Shown here piece by piece: positions 8,987 to 18,749 of a stretch of 20,621 bases of DNA. This DNA is from Chara braunii (lineage: Eukaryota; Streptophyta; Charophyceae; Charales; Characeae): the NCBI GenBank assembly GCA_003427395.1, contig BFEA01000554.1:181801-202421 (forward strand), written 5' to 3'. Numbering within the stretch: position 1 is the first letter of the stretch; each line of letters begins with the position of its first letter. The notes under the pieces are model-generated. The model was given only the letters and a program-made list of their open reading frames with translations. It did no database searches and was not told the DNA's origin. Made by a program: the position numbers and the translations under genes.

Positions 8987-10791
8987 GGAGCCAGCGGAGA
9001 AAAGGAAATGGATTATAGCGACAATCAAAAAAGAAGATAAACTCGAGCACATTGGAGAAGCCTTTTCCCAATAGAACCTGGGTCGAACCAACATCATGGT
9101 TATCGTTAATCACGAAGACCATGCCCGGATCGCAGCAGAAAATGCAGTCTAGGAACTGCAACGGCTCCATCTGCATGATAACAAGATGGAAGAAACAATC
9201 GGTCCACAAACAGAATCCTACCTTTACTGTGTCCTACAAACAAACTCTGATGAAAGAGAATTTTTTGGTACAATTTGATAATATTCAACCGGGTCTCCAT
9301 GGCCCGTTGGTGGACAGACTGGAGAGATAGTATCCAGCGAACAAAATTCTCAAATGGATACTGCCAACCCCGGACTTTTTGGCATCACACTGTGGCTCCA
9401 TGACTGCCTTGTTGGAGGTCAAAATGGACGATCCCCATGTTTTCCCTCACACTTGGAAATTTCAGATTGACAGCAGGGTGCAAGAAATTAGAATCTCTAC
9501 CAAAGCATCACCAATCTGCTTCAGATGCAGGGAGCGAGGTCACATGGGAACAACCCCAACTGCCCGAAGTTTCCAACGCAACAAAGAGAACGGAAACTTC
9601 ACCTGAACATGCTGGTGGAAGTTGAGGATGGCCCGGGCACATGGTTTATCGTCGACTCCAGCTATGATGGTTGGGTGTTTGATGACAACCTGGATGATCC
9701 TGACTGGGTTTGGCACTATACGAACAAAGAACCCTCGGTCAAAAAACCCAACATCTTTCCCCCAGCGGACAGCAGATGGAAGAAAAGGCAACGGGCAAAG
9801 TTACCGGGAATCCGAAAAAGATCAATACTAATCCACTGATCGACTCCCGGGTAGTTAGAGAAGAAAAAGCAAGGGAGGACCTGCTGTGGGACCTGGATTC
9901 AGTCCGGGAGCAGGCAGAACTGGAATAATGCAAGGAACCTGCAGCACTCCAAGAATTGCTAAAACGCATGAAGCAAGAGGATTTTCAGAAACCAGCCAAG
10001 GCACAAACGGATAAAAAACGGACGTTGGACTGCGAAGACTCACAAGGGAAGACTGAGTTGGGTCTCAAGAGAAGGGAAGGAACAGAATCAGAGGACACAT
10101 TGGTGGTGGATCAGCCACCAGCAAAGGGACTGAATGGAAACACACATTCTGATTCCTCCTGTGACAAAACTGACAAGAAGGACAACAAGGGTAGTAATGG
10201 CAGCAAGGACAGAGAGGGGTCCGAGAAGCCCGCCACAGCGAGCGGGTCTGACTCCCAAAGATCACTTCCATGGCCTAGGGAATATGTTGGAAAGGCTAAA
10301 AGGGAGAGAGAGCATGCCTTTGACATCAGAACGGCATGCCTCAAGCACATTGAAAGATCACAGGGAAAGGTAGCAATTGCTGGCATTCAGACATAAAAAA
10401 ACCAATACGAGTTGTTGAAAAGGGCGGAGGAATTCTCTGAGTACACATCTTTCAGATACGCAGAGAAAACAAGGGCAAGAGAACAAGGTTTGACAGACAA
10501 GGACAAAACAGTTTTCAACATAGATGAATCATTTCAGGATCTGCGTCCAAAGAAATGGAAGACAACAAAAAACCAAAAGAGGAAGGAACCTAACACAGAT
10601 CAAACAGAGGTTGAAGAATGTGGCGGACCCACCGGGTGAGGTGCTCCGTCTGGGATAGAGATGGAGATGGAGGATGAGGGTGGAGCAAGATGGCACAACG
10701 CAGCTCCCACACGGACTCCAACGCACGCACTCCAAACTGTGCAAATGTAGAATGCCCCGAAGTACAGACTTTGGGTGGGGTATACCCCAGC

Positions 10792-10856
10792 GGACTGACT
10801 GGACTGGACTGGACTGACTGGTACCGACAGAGGTACCAGCCTGGACTGGACTACCC
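10792..10856. repeat. GGACT-type microsatellite with an 8-bp inverted repeat
   Basis: GGACTGACT/GGACT units repeat at 10793-10820 and again at 10842-10852. Between them CTGGTACC (10818-10825) and GGTACCAG (10832-10839) form a perfect inverted repeat with a 6-base spacer. Confidence 0.7.
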
Positions 10857-11124
10857 CGAATACAACACAGGCCTATGAGAACAGGCCAAGGGGCTGGTCT
10901 CACAGGCCAACCAGAGGTCTGCTACACGATCCTCGACCTGTGATGGATCGCCTACATACAAACACACCTCTGTCAAGAAGTGGAACTCTACCAAAGAAAA
11001 AGAAAACCCGAGTAGTCTAGGATGCGGACCAAGCTCCATGCTGAGTCCATGCGATGCAAACTAGGATAGAAAATGTCAAAAAAAACAGCAATGTCACAAT
11101 TAACAACCAAAGTGAAAGCAGAAG

Positions 11125-11302
11125 CAACTAACTAGTATACATGTCCTAGGAAAGCATAAAGTAATGGCAACTAAATCCTAGAATGTTGGAGGCAGTAGCC
11201 TCAGTCTGGAAACAACTGACTAGAGTATAAGTCCTAAGAACAGCAAAAACATAAACAACTAAATCTTAGAAATGTTAGAGGCAATAGCCTCTGTCTGAGA
11301 GT
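11125..11302. repeat. Two diverged tandem units of about 88 bp
   Basis: The units start CAACTAACTAG (11125) and CAACTGACTAG (11213). Both contain GTCCTA, CAACTAAATC and GAGGC..TAGCCTC. The last block is a hairpin in both: GAGGC-AGTA-GCCTC in the first and AGAGGC-AATA-GCCTCT in the second. Tandem units like this are common in LTR U3 regions, but no LTR was confirmed. Confidence 0.65.
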
Positions 11303-12101
11303 AACAAAGCAACAACAAGACAACCATATGTCACAGGAGGAGTGTGTCGCAAACCGTAGGGTGGGATGGTCTCTGAGGGTGGCGAATGCAGCTTAGGGGT
11401 CGATAAACTCCTAAGGGCATCCACACATAATGACAGGGAGACACATGTCATCAGGCTCAATGAGGGTAGGGAACTGGGAGCGAACAAAACCAATGACCCT
11501 AACAAATAGACCATCAGGGCGGGTAATGCTCGACTAAAGGGGTAACCGCTATGGAGGGTCGACCATGCAAGGGAATAAGGGTGCCTGGTATACTGGGCGC
11601 ACCTAGATGAAGCATGCAAGGCTGCCTAACTAGGGTGTGAGGGCCGACAGAGGGTAGAAAAAGTGATGGGTAAGGGAATCATGCAAATGACTCCTAAGGT
11701 GGGGGAAGTCGGAGATGGATCCATAAGCTGGGAAGTCAGGGCAACGTTACGGTCCCGATGCCTATGCGTATACCAAGGGAGAGCCCAACTCACAGGAACC
11801 CGACGAAGGGAGACCATCATGCGACACAACTAGGGTATTGTACATGATAAGGTGGTAAGAGAGTGACGACGTCTGAAGTAGGCATAGCTGATCGTGATGA
11901 AGGCCGTGAAGCTGCCGATGACGTCCATGATGAGAAGTCCGGAGTGCCGTCGAAGAAGAGCCGCAACGTCGACGAGCTGAAGTGGCAAAACTAAAGTGGA
12001 TGGAGTACTAGAAGTCAAAGACGTAGGAAGATAAGTCAGAGTCAATCGGCGTATCGAGCAGGACGACGACGAGTGCGCTATGGACGCTCAGAAGCATTCG
12101 G

Positions 12102-12530
12102 CTACTGCTGAAGGTCTGCCTCTGCCTCAAATGGAGCATTCTCGACTTCAGCGGTCTTCTCAGTTGAGGGAGGAGGAGGAGGGTCAGTGGGCTGAGGAGG
12201 AGCAGTCAACCCAACACGACGATCACGAACATAGGCACGCACCAACACGCAAGCATGTTGCAAGTGCTCGAGGGGCTCCCAGGTAGCGTCCTCATCAGGG
12301 TAACCCTTCCAACGTACGAGATACTCGAATTGAGGAGGGTTGTCATCGGTAACTCGGCGACCAATGATGTCTGAAACGAGGAACTCCTCGTGGTCGTCCA
12401 CCATGATGAGTAGAGGGCGCTCGTATGGTCGTCCAGCGAAATGCTCAGACAGTCTGCGGTAGGGACGCAGTAACGAGACTTGGTAGACATCGTGCACACG
12501 AGCCTGGTGTAGGTAGTCGGGCAGCTTCAC
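12102..12530 (-). pseudogene. Integrase C-terminal end and chromodomain
   Basis: The 142-residue frame opens KLPDYLHQARVHDVYQVSLLRPY, here cut in two for length (KLPDYLHQARV / HDVYQVSLLRPY), the SH3-like end of a gypsy integrase. A chromodomain follows at about residues 48-97: EFLVSDIIGRR, then QFEYLVRWKGYP and DATWEPLEHL. The aromatic and WKGY/TWEP residues that define the fold are present. In chromoviruses it steers integration to marked chromatin, and the mark recognised here cannot be told. The tail is Pro and Glu-rich and ends in a stop at 12102. The frame is displaced from the integrase by a 17-bp duplication at 12523-12556, so the apparent Met start is inside the polyprotein. Confidence 0.93.
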
Positions 12531-12556
12531 ATGGAAGCTAGCTTCACATGGAAGCT
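12523..12556. repeat. 17-bp perfect tandem duplication
   Basis: AGCTTCACATGGAAGCT occurs at 12523-12539 and again at 12540-12556 with no gap. The unit is quasi-palindromic (AGCTTC...GAAGCT). Seventeen is not a multiple of three, so the duplication itself explains the frame change between the integrase and its chromodomain. Confidence 0.95.
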
Positions 12557-13441
12557 GACTGGGCTAGAAGCCGTATCAGAACCGGCGGCCTGAAGAATGC
12601 AGCATGGGCTGAAGAAGCGACGTCGGAACTTGTGAAGCGTGTCCGCTTCGAGCTGTAAGTGGTGGGCATCGATAAGCACATCATCACCGGCTTTGAATGG
12701 ATGATCCATCCTCGATCGGTTCGCACGTGCGGCCATGCGAGTCTGGGAAGCGGCTATGTGCTCATGCTCGGTCTTCATGATCGACGTCATGTGTGCAACC
12801 CAATCATCAAGCGCGGGACAACTCATGTCGGGGTGCATCTGTGACGGTCGAAGGAAGTCCGCGGGAACACGAGGGTGATAGTCGAGGTCACAATAGTAAG
12901 GTGACATCCCTGTGGCTGGCAAGACGGCGTGGTTGTAGGCTATCTCCGCGTGGGCAAGGGGGAGATCCCACTGCTGGTCATCACGAACAATCTTTCGGAG
13001 AATATCTCCGAGAACCCTGTTTGTGACCTCGGTCTCACCATCAGTGTGGGGATGGTAAGACGAGGAGAAGCGGAGTTGGGTGTCGTACACCTCGTGGAGT
13101 CGTCGCCAGAATCGGCTGGTAAAGCGCGGGTCACAATCAAATATGATGCTCAGAGGTAAGTCGTGGTCACACACGACTCGGTCAAACACAATGTCGACGA
13201 CCTCATGTGCACTGATGGTATAGCGGCACGGAACAAAGCGTGCGCGCTTCGTGAAGCGGTCGACGACGATCAGGATAGCATCATGACAGCGGGGGGTAGG
13301 AGGACAAAGAGGACCAATAAAGTCCATCGAGATGGACTGCCAACGATCCTCGGGATAGGAAGAGGCTGAAGCAAACCATAAGGCACGTGGTTCACACTGT
13401 TCACCTCCTGACAGGTGGGACACTGCGACATAGTCCTTCAC
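12527..13441 (-). pseudogene. Gypsy integrase catalytic core
   Basis: This joins element cDNA to host DNA. The frame is open for 304 residues. PEDRWQSISMDFIGPL carries the first Asp, FDCDPRFTSRFWRRLH the second (usual form SDRDPRF, so Ser and Arg are replaced by Phe and Cys) and HPHTDGETEVTNRVL the Glu. The DDE triad therefore appears present. It continues through RMDHPFKAGDDVLI, the C-terminal strand region. Residues 1-30 are out of frame. Bases 13425-13351 read in the neighbouring frame give CPTCQEVNSVNH then YGLLQPLPIP, the second half of the HHCC zinc-binding domain and the conserved linker. Two opposite indels thus bracket that stretch. The end at 12527 is caused by the 17-bp duplication. 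Confidence 0.94.
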
Positions 13442-13465
13442 AAAGTCCTTGCGCTTCGGCCTGAC

Positions 13466-13945
13466 TTACAGGCGGCTCACACGAGCCAACGTCTTGTGGA
13501 AGCCCGTATGACCGGCGGCTGCCTGGTCATGGAACTCTGCTACTGCTCGAACACGTAGCTGTCCAGTGGAGGGAACGCAAATACGGGGCTCTCTAGTGCC
13601 CTGTGAACCGTGCCAGTGACCGTTGTCCCCGAGAGAGTAGTTCGGAACAGACTTGCCACTCCAAAGGGTCGCATGGATGTCGCGATAATCGACGCAGTGG
13701 CGGTACTGAGTGCGAAACTCGTCAATCACCGAGTGGTGGACGGTGGTGACCGAGATGGCAACGAGTTGGATCTGCTTTAGATTATGGTCAGGGCGTCGGG
13801 ATGAGGCATTTGCGACCCGATTGATCTCACCCTTTATATGCTCAGTGGTGAAACTAAACTCGGATAGGTCGTGCCACCAGCGAGCCTGTCGAGGAGTGAG
13901 CTTCGACTTGTCAAAAAGGCCTGGACAAGAGAGTTGTTCGTGCAC
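13466..13945 (-). pseudogene. RNase H tail and first half of the integrase zinc-binding domain
   Basis: The frame reads LFDKSKLTPRQARWWHDLSEF, here split as LFDKSKLTPRQ / ARWWHDLSEF, then TTEHIKGEINRVANASSRRPDH. This is the end of the RNase H domain and the tether of gypsy pol, where the usual form is VADALSRRPDH. After a variable linker comes VAEFHDQAAAGHTGFHKTL, which supplies the two His of the integrase HHCC domain. A TAA ends the frame just after VSRL, and the same frame resumes as the integrase core from 13441. The N-terminal Met and first residues are artefacts of frame. The real join to RNase H is at CTTTTTGA, about 13917. Confidence 0.88.
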
Positions 13946-14340
13946 ACCGTGAATGGTGCCCCGTGCAGGTAGTGACGCTAGTGCCGAGTGGCATATACTA
14001 CTGCGAGAACCTCACGTTCATTAGCAGTGTAGTTTATCTCGGTGGGCAGGAGATGACGGGAGTAGAAGGCTATCGGACAATCACCTGAGCGAGACTCGAC
14101 AGTGTCGTCCTCGGCGATGGTAGGAGAATAGTCAAGAGAAGGCTCGTTAGTAGTTGGACGAGTGGGCGTCAGGCGGGAAGCAATGGTAGGGGTAGGGGGT
14201 GGGAAGTGAGGGATGTGAGGATGAGAGGATGAGAGGAATCAGGAGAGGAGGGGGGAATTTGGGAAAGCACTGCTCCTACAACAAAGTCTGACACATCGGT
14301 GGTAAGGATAAAAGGGCGATCAAAATCGGGTAGGTGAAGA
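13918..14340 (-). pseudogene. Gypsy RNase H domain, split by frame changes
   Basis: The first part lies in the RT frame: LHLPDFDRPFILTTDVSDFVVGAVLSQ (in pieces LHLPDFDRPF / TTDVSDFVVGAVL), with the first catalytic Asp. A Ser/Pro-rich stretch follows at about 14260-14165, where the frame changes. The next frame gives CPIAFYSRHLLPTEINY, then NEREVLAVVYATRH, a TAG (13980-13978) and RHYLHGAPFTV. The TAG stands where family members have Trp (HWRHYL). The third Asp of the family (TDN) is Asn here (codon 13938-13936), so a key residue is missing besides the breaks. Confidence 0.9.
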
Positions 14341-15728
14341 ACCAGTGCACATGTCACTGCCTTCTTGAGGGCGCGGAAGGCATCCTCGTGGAGGGGTGTC
14401 CAAGCCCATGGCAGGTTCTTCCGGAGGAGGGTGGAGGTAAGGACGTAGGAATACCTAGCGTATCCCTGGATGAAATTACTATAGTAGCTAGTGAGGCCTA
14501 GGAAGCTGCGAAGCTGCTTGGTGGATGTGGGGACGGGCCACTCCGCAATAACAGTGATCTTCACGTCGTCCATGTGGAGACCCTGGTCAGGCACGTAGTG
14601 TCCTAGGAAGTCCACTTTGCGCTGGGCAAAGCGGCAGTTACTGAGCTTAGCATAGAAGTCATGCTTGCGTAAGCGATGTTGGACATCGCGGAAGTGTCTG
14701 AGATGGTCTTCTAAGGTACGACTGTAGACCATGATGTCGTCTAGGTATACGAGAATGTATTCTTCAAGGATGTTCCTGAAGATATCGTTCATCGCCCTTT
14801 GGAAGGTGGCGGGTGCATTGGTGAGGCCGAATGGCATCATTGTGAACTCGTAGTGGCCGAAGTGCGATCGAAAGGCGGTCTTCGGTTGGTCCTCTGCACC
14901 GACTCGGATCTGATGGTAACCGCTACGAAGATCAATCTTCGTAAAGAAGCGGTTGCCTACTAGGCGGTCGAACAGCTCGTCGGCACGAGGCATGGGGTAA
15001 CTGTTCTTAACCATATAGCGGTTAAGGCCGCGATAATCGATGCAGACACGGAGAGTTTCATCCGCTTTGCGAGCAAAGAGGACGGGTGCACCCCACAGGG
15101 ATTTGTTGGGTTTAATGAAACCCAGTCTCAGGAGCTCCTCAAGCTAACGCTTGAGTTCAGTGGCCTCGGGGATCAAGAGTCTGTAAGGTGGCTGGTGGTG
15201 AACAAGATAGTCAGACACAAGCTGAATGGAGTGCTTGACGCCGCGCATCGGTGGGATGCAGGCATACGAGAACGACGATGGGAAGATGTCATGGTGCTCT
15301 CGAATGAGGTCACGAACTGCGGGCTCCAGGTTGGCCGTATAGCGTGCGAGTTCCTTTACGTCAGCGTCGGCGTGTGACGACGAGGAGGACTCAACGGATG
15401 GCGGAGGAAGGGAAGTAGAGATGGAATCCATGAAGATAGAAGGAGGATCTGGATCCAGATAGATGAGCTCGGCGTCTTGACATGGTGGATTATAGTGCAA
15501 GAGATCCGTAACGTTTGCCATAAAGAAGGTGACGTCGTCCTATTGGATGAAGTGGGCGAACTGCCGAGGCGAGGTGGAAGAGATAGAGGGAGATGGTGTG
15601 GGCACGGAAGGCTCCGGGGGAGGAGGATCGGGGCATGGTGTCGCAGTGGTATCTATAAAAGGTACGTGATATGTTTGTCCACACTTCGTTCTCACTTCGT
15701 TCTGAGAACGAGAGTGTTGGTCTCCCAA
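14169..15728 (-). pseudogene. Gypsy reverse transcriptase with upstream linker
   Basis: This makes cDNA from the element RNA. One frame runs from 15728 to 14169 with two TAG stops (15542-15540 and 15146-15144). The upstream linker is Pro/Ser-rich, followed by VRDLIREHHDIFPSS and VKHSIQLVSDYLVHHQPPYRL, the usual H.I.......PPYRL approach (given in pieces). Then come LGFIKPNKSLWGAPVLF, LRVCIDYRGLN, NSYPMPRADELFDRL, FFTKIDLRSGYHQIRV, MMPFGLTNAPATFQRAMN and ILVYLDDIMVYS. The YLDD catalytic box is at about 14747-14736. Next is FLGHYVPDQGLHMDDVKI, then SFLGLTSYYSNFI, the connection. All seven RT blocks are intact apart from the stops upstream. Confidence 0.96.
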
Positions 15729-15757
15729 TCGGCCTTGGTGCTACGAAACCTACGAGA

Positions 15758-16429
15758 CTACGGAGTACGGAGAATGAAGTTGTACCCCGTCTCCATCACG
15801 TCGAAATGTGCAAAGGAGCGGTGGCGACGAGAGGCCGGGGGACGATCAGTCGGCTCCAGAGTGAGGAAGAAAGGGAGGTTGGTGACCGTCTGATCGAAGA
15901 AGCGCTGGGTCTTGTCATCTCCGAGGGTGACGGAGATAGGAGTCGGAGACCCTGTCGTGGGTAAGCGTACTTCCTTCACCACACGTGGGTGAATAAAGTC
16001 GCCCTGAGAACCAGAATCCCACACCGCTAAGTACACCCTCGTGGATGTCCCGAGTCGTACTGGAATGATCGGGAGGGTGCGATCAGGGTCAAAGAGGATG
16101 GCGAGAAGGCGACCCAGTGCAACGACATGGAGGGTGAGTCGCTCCTGACGAGCCTGGAGCATGCTTAAGTCCAGAAGGGAGGACACAACGTCCTCGCGAG
16201 TCGCAAGTTGCTTGCTGCAACGGGCTAAGCGAATGGCTCGGCGCGTCAGTAGTCGCGGAGAGGTAGGAGGGGAGACGGTGGTCTGTGGAGGCGCAGACGG
16301 TACTGCGCCAGAGGGCTGAGTCCACTCGGTCGGGTCCTGCGATACCTCAACTTCAGTAGCGAGAGAAGCAAACCGCGACAGAGATGTCGGGAAGCCGACT
16401 ACTGAGGAGGGCGCAAGTGTACACTGCAC
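15758..16429 (-). pseudogene. Gypsy aspartic protease
   Basis: This would cut the element polyprotein. In a 223-residue frame, LAVWDSGSQGDFIHPRVV (about residues 131-148) is the active-site loop, with DSG where DTG or DSG is usual. FDVMETGYNFILRTP at the end fits the second conserved region, D.I.G..F, with the usual ILG replaced by ILR. The frame stops there, before the usual W. The first 90 residues are an unconserved linker. The frame differs from both gag (16435 upwards) and the RT (from 15728), so at least two frame changes surround it. A programmed shift between gag and pol is possible, but erosion is as likely. Confidence 0.82.
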
Positions 16430-16434
16430 CGTGG

Positions 16435-18482
16435 CTAGGAGGCGCCGCGGGGATGCGAGGCGCCATGGGAGGACTGAGCATGACGTTGGCGGGAAAGCTC
16501 AGCGTAGTGGTGGTCGAGGGCGCCGGTATAAAGGCACCACGAGGAGGTATGACCGTCCTGGCGGCAGCGCAAACACCCACGCCGGCCCAAAATGGTCGCG
16601 CGCTCGCGAAGAGGGACAAAGCCTTGAGGGAGGTCCCGCTGAGGGACCTCGAGGGCCGACGCGCCAGCGTGACCAGAGCAGCTGCGTGCCCGGGAGAGGG
16701 TGGAGAGGGCGAGCTGGAGGCGCTCGACTATAGGGAGGGTAGAGTCCTCCAGGTGGTAGTGGACGGCCTCGCAGAGGTCGAGGTCATCGCCATGGTCACC
16801 CTCGGGCAACAGCGGGGCAACAACGTCTTGCTCACCATACTCGAATGCGCTGAAGCGGCGCGAGAAGTGACGGCCCTGCTGTGCGGAACGGCGGGGACGA
16901 CCGTGGAAAGGGGAACGACGCTGGGAAGTGCCATGAGAGGAGGAGGGAGCGTAACCAGTATGCTAAGGCAGGGAGGAGGAAGTGGGTTGAAGACGGACCC
17001 TCATCCGCTAATGGGCCCTGGCGGCCTCGTAAGCCTGCGGGGCCGATGTGAAGTCATACAGCCATAACTCGGAGCGTTTCTCAAGGGGAAGGCTGGCCAA
17101 AAAACGATCGATGAGGGCAGCCTCAGGGAGGAATGCCACATCACAAATGAGGCGGGCGTCCTGAAAGACCTGGATGTGGCGGTCTAGGCCACCAGCGCCA
17201 CCAAAGTCGGACCAGCGTCCAATGACAACACGCTCGAAGGAGTCAGTCACGTCATGTCGGGCTCCGAAGCGATCCTCGAGGAACGCCTGAAAATCCATGA
17301 AGGTCGGGGTCCGACCCTCACGAAGGGAGCGAGTGTAGAACTCCTCCTAGGCGTTGAAAGGACCCTCACGAAGGCGCGTGGAGAGGTGAGCCACCCACGT
17401 GTCGGGTGGGACGCCCATGAGCTGGAGCATGCTGGTGGCAGACTGCAGCCACCGAGACACGCATATCCTTGTACTGTCATACAAAGCAATGTCCGCCAAG
17501 CAGACGAGTGGTGCGCCACCGTTTTGGCGGCGAGGAGATCGAGGAGCAGATGTCTGTGGTACGGCCGAGTAAGTCGGTGCAGGTCCTCGAGAAGGGGGTG
17601 TAGCTGACTGTACGCCCGGGCCGCATGGTGGAGCGGCGGGGGGAACAACGGCAGGCTGCGAGGGGGCTGCGGTAGAAGGGGTCGCAGCAACCGAGGTAGT
17701 AGGAAGGAGTTAGGATGGGGGTGGAGGGGTTGCAGGGCGGGGGAAGCGAGCCTGCATGGATGGAAGAGTAGAGGAAGAAGGGGGTGCGCCCGAAGGCGCG
17801 TCCACCTGTGATGGTAGGGGTGGTTGAAGGCGTAAGAGGGCGAGGTCGGCCCGGATCTGGGCAAGCTCGGTCTCAAGACGGCGGACATAGATCGAGCGAG
17901 AAGTGGTAGGAGTAGGAGTGGGGGAAGTAGACGTACGAGCGGCGCAGGGCATCCCATAAGGGGGAGAGCCAGGTGGCGCTGCGGTCGTGCGAAGAGGAGG
18001 GAGAAGCGGGGCACCCAAAAAAGCTGAGAACGTGGCAGAGGGTTGTGGTCCCATGGCCGTAGTGACTGGAATCTGGGCGGGTGCGCCCGTAGAGTGAGGG
18101 AAGGCCTGGCCCGTGACGGCCGTCGTGCTAGGGACGTGGACGGTCACCAGGATGGCCGGGTCCAGGGCAGCGGAGGAGGAAGCTCCACCATGGCCACCAC
18201 GTCGGAGGACTGGGGACCCGGACTGGGAGCCAGAAGAAGAGAGAGAGTTAGGAGAGGAAGGACAGACAACGTCTTGGAGTTGCCGCATGCTAGTGGCAAG
18301 AGTCGCCACCTGCGCCTGTAAAGGCGCAAGGGTCGTCAGTTACGTCTGGATGGGCGCGAGGAGGGAGGTGAGGAGGGTGTGCAGATCCCCCTGGGCTGAT
18401 GGCCGTGGTCTGCCGACACAGGTGTGGAGCCTGGTGCCGAGGTCGTCGCCGCATCGGCGACTTGTGATACGCCGCCAGCCAT
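16435..18482 (-). pseudogene. Gypsy gag: coiled coil, capsid-like region and CCHC knuckle
   Basis: The likely start is the Met at 18482 (MAGGVSQVADAAT), followed by one early frame change. From about 18390 a single frame holds to 16435 with stops at 18342-18340 (TAA), 17712-17710 (TAA), 17349-17347 (TAG) and 17010-17008 (TAG). Heptad-like segments occur in the N-terminal part (LTTLAPLQAQVATLATSMRQL, in pieces LTTLAPLQAQ / VATLATSMRQL) and near 17880 (YVRRLETELAQIRADLALL). A Pro/Ser-rich linker lies between. The capsid-like retrotransposon-gag segment includes EEFYTRSLREG, then MDFQAFLEDRFGARHD and FLASLPLEKRSELW. The CCHC knuckle CLRCRQDGHTSSWC is at about 16575-16534 and fits C-x2-C-x4-H-x4-C. 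Gag packages element RNA into particles. Confidence 0.9.
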
Positions 18483-18697
18483 GGGGAGGTGACGGGCCGG
18501 ACGAGAGGGAGTCGGAGAAGGTCCGCGTGAGCGGAGGGCGTAGGGGGGGTTCAACGGTAGAAAGTGACGGGTGACGCGAGTGAGTCGAGCGCAGGCGCCG
18601 TCAAAGGGAGAGGGGTAGTTCGGGTCCAGGGTACCCCAATGGGGAGGGAAAGTAGGGAGAAGGGCTGATGGGAGAGTAGGGGGGTTAGGAAAATCTT

Positions 18698-18749
18698 AAA
18701 CCCTAGAAAAACCCTAAGAAAACCCTAACCGGAGTTTGAGTGGTTAGGG
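18698..18749. promoter_or_regulatory. Cluster of telobox-like motifs and an 8-bp inverted repeat
   Basis: AAACCCTA occurs three times (18698, 18709 and 18720), spaced about 11 bases apart. The last overlaps CCCTAACC (18723-18730), which pairs with GGTTAGGG (18742-18749) across 11 bases. AAACCCTA is the plant telobox, known from promoters and as a telomere-repeat-like motif. The cluster is about 215 bases upstream of the putative gag start, so it could lie in the 5' LTR or leader. A small interstitial telomere tract is the alternative. Confidence 0.55.

Larger units (their letters stand above)
8057..10639 (+). pseudogene. Broken LINE ORF1 / gag-like gene with zinc knuckle
   Basis: A plus-strand gene in pieces. 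Part 1 (8057-8278) is a lysine and glutamate-rich N-terminus ending VVFNFARNGADV. It is then interrupted by the repeat block 8279-8986. Part 2 resumes at 8985 in another frame (EPAEKRKWIIATIKKED) and is eroded by stops to about 9360. Part 3 (9361-9546) reads LEVKMDDPHVFPHTWKF, then the zinc knuckle start CFRCRERGH (9517-9543). The last Cys (NNPNCPK, 9561-9563) is in the next frame, so a frameshift splits the knuckle. Part 4 continues to about 9780. After another shift, 9710-10639 holds one frame with TAA stops at 9926 and 10394, rich in Lys, Glu, Asp and Ser. An RNA-binding CCHC with a charged tail suits ORF1 of plant LINEs. No ORF2 follows on this strand, and the minus LINE at 1827-5590 points the other way. 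Confidence 0.6.
10640..12101. other. Non-coding stretch between ORF1 relic and gypsy 3' end
   Basis: No gene is recognised. It should contain the 3' untranslated part and 3' LTR of the gypsy element if these survive. I could not find sequence shared with the region upstream of gag (18483-20621) by eye, nor a clear polypurine tract. It holds a GGACT microsatellite, an 88-bp tandem repeat and short hairpins, listed separately. Confidence 0.45.
12102..18482 (-). mobile_element. Ty3/gypsy retrotransposon with chromodomain (chromovirus-like), internal region
   Basis: On the minus strand the domains run gag (coiled coil, capsid-like segment, CCHC), aspartic protease, RT, RNase H, integrase (HHCC, DDE core), then a C-terminal chromodomain. 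This order is diagnostic for Ty3/gypsy, and the chromodomain indicates the chromovirus lineage. Coding sequence is nearly full length but has many frame changes and in-frame stops. The LTRs, primer-binding site and polypurine tract were not recognised, so the limits given are those of coding sequence. Confidence 0.96.

Noticed and set aside
16384-17067. A 227-residue plus-strand open frame
   Set aside because: It lies antisense to the gag CCHC region. Its length comes from GC-rich composition and it has no motif.
17247-18014. A 255-residue open frame on the minus strand, rich in Leu, Pro and Arg
   Set aside because: It overlaps gag in another frame, has low-complexity composition, and the gag frame carries the recognisable motifs.
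18630-18655. Possible gypsy primer-binding site, minus strand TGGGGTACCCTGGACCCGAAC
   Set aside because: Its complement has a T-loop-like TTCGGGT but lacks the conserved A, and the distance to the CCA end is too short for a tRNA.
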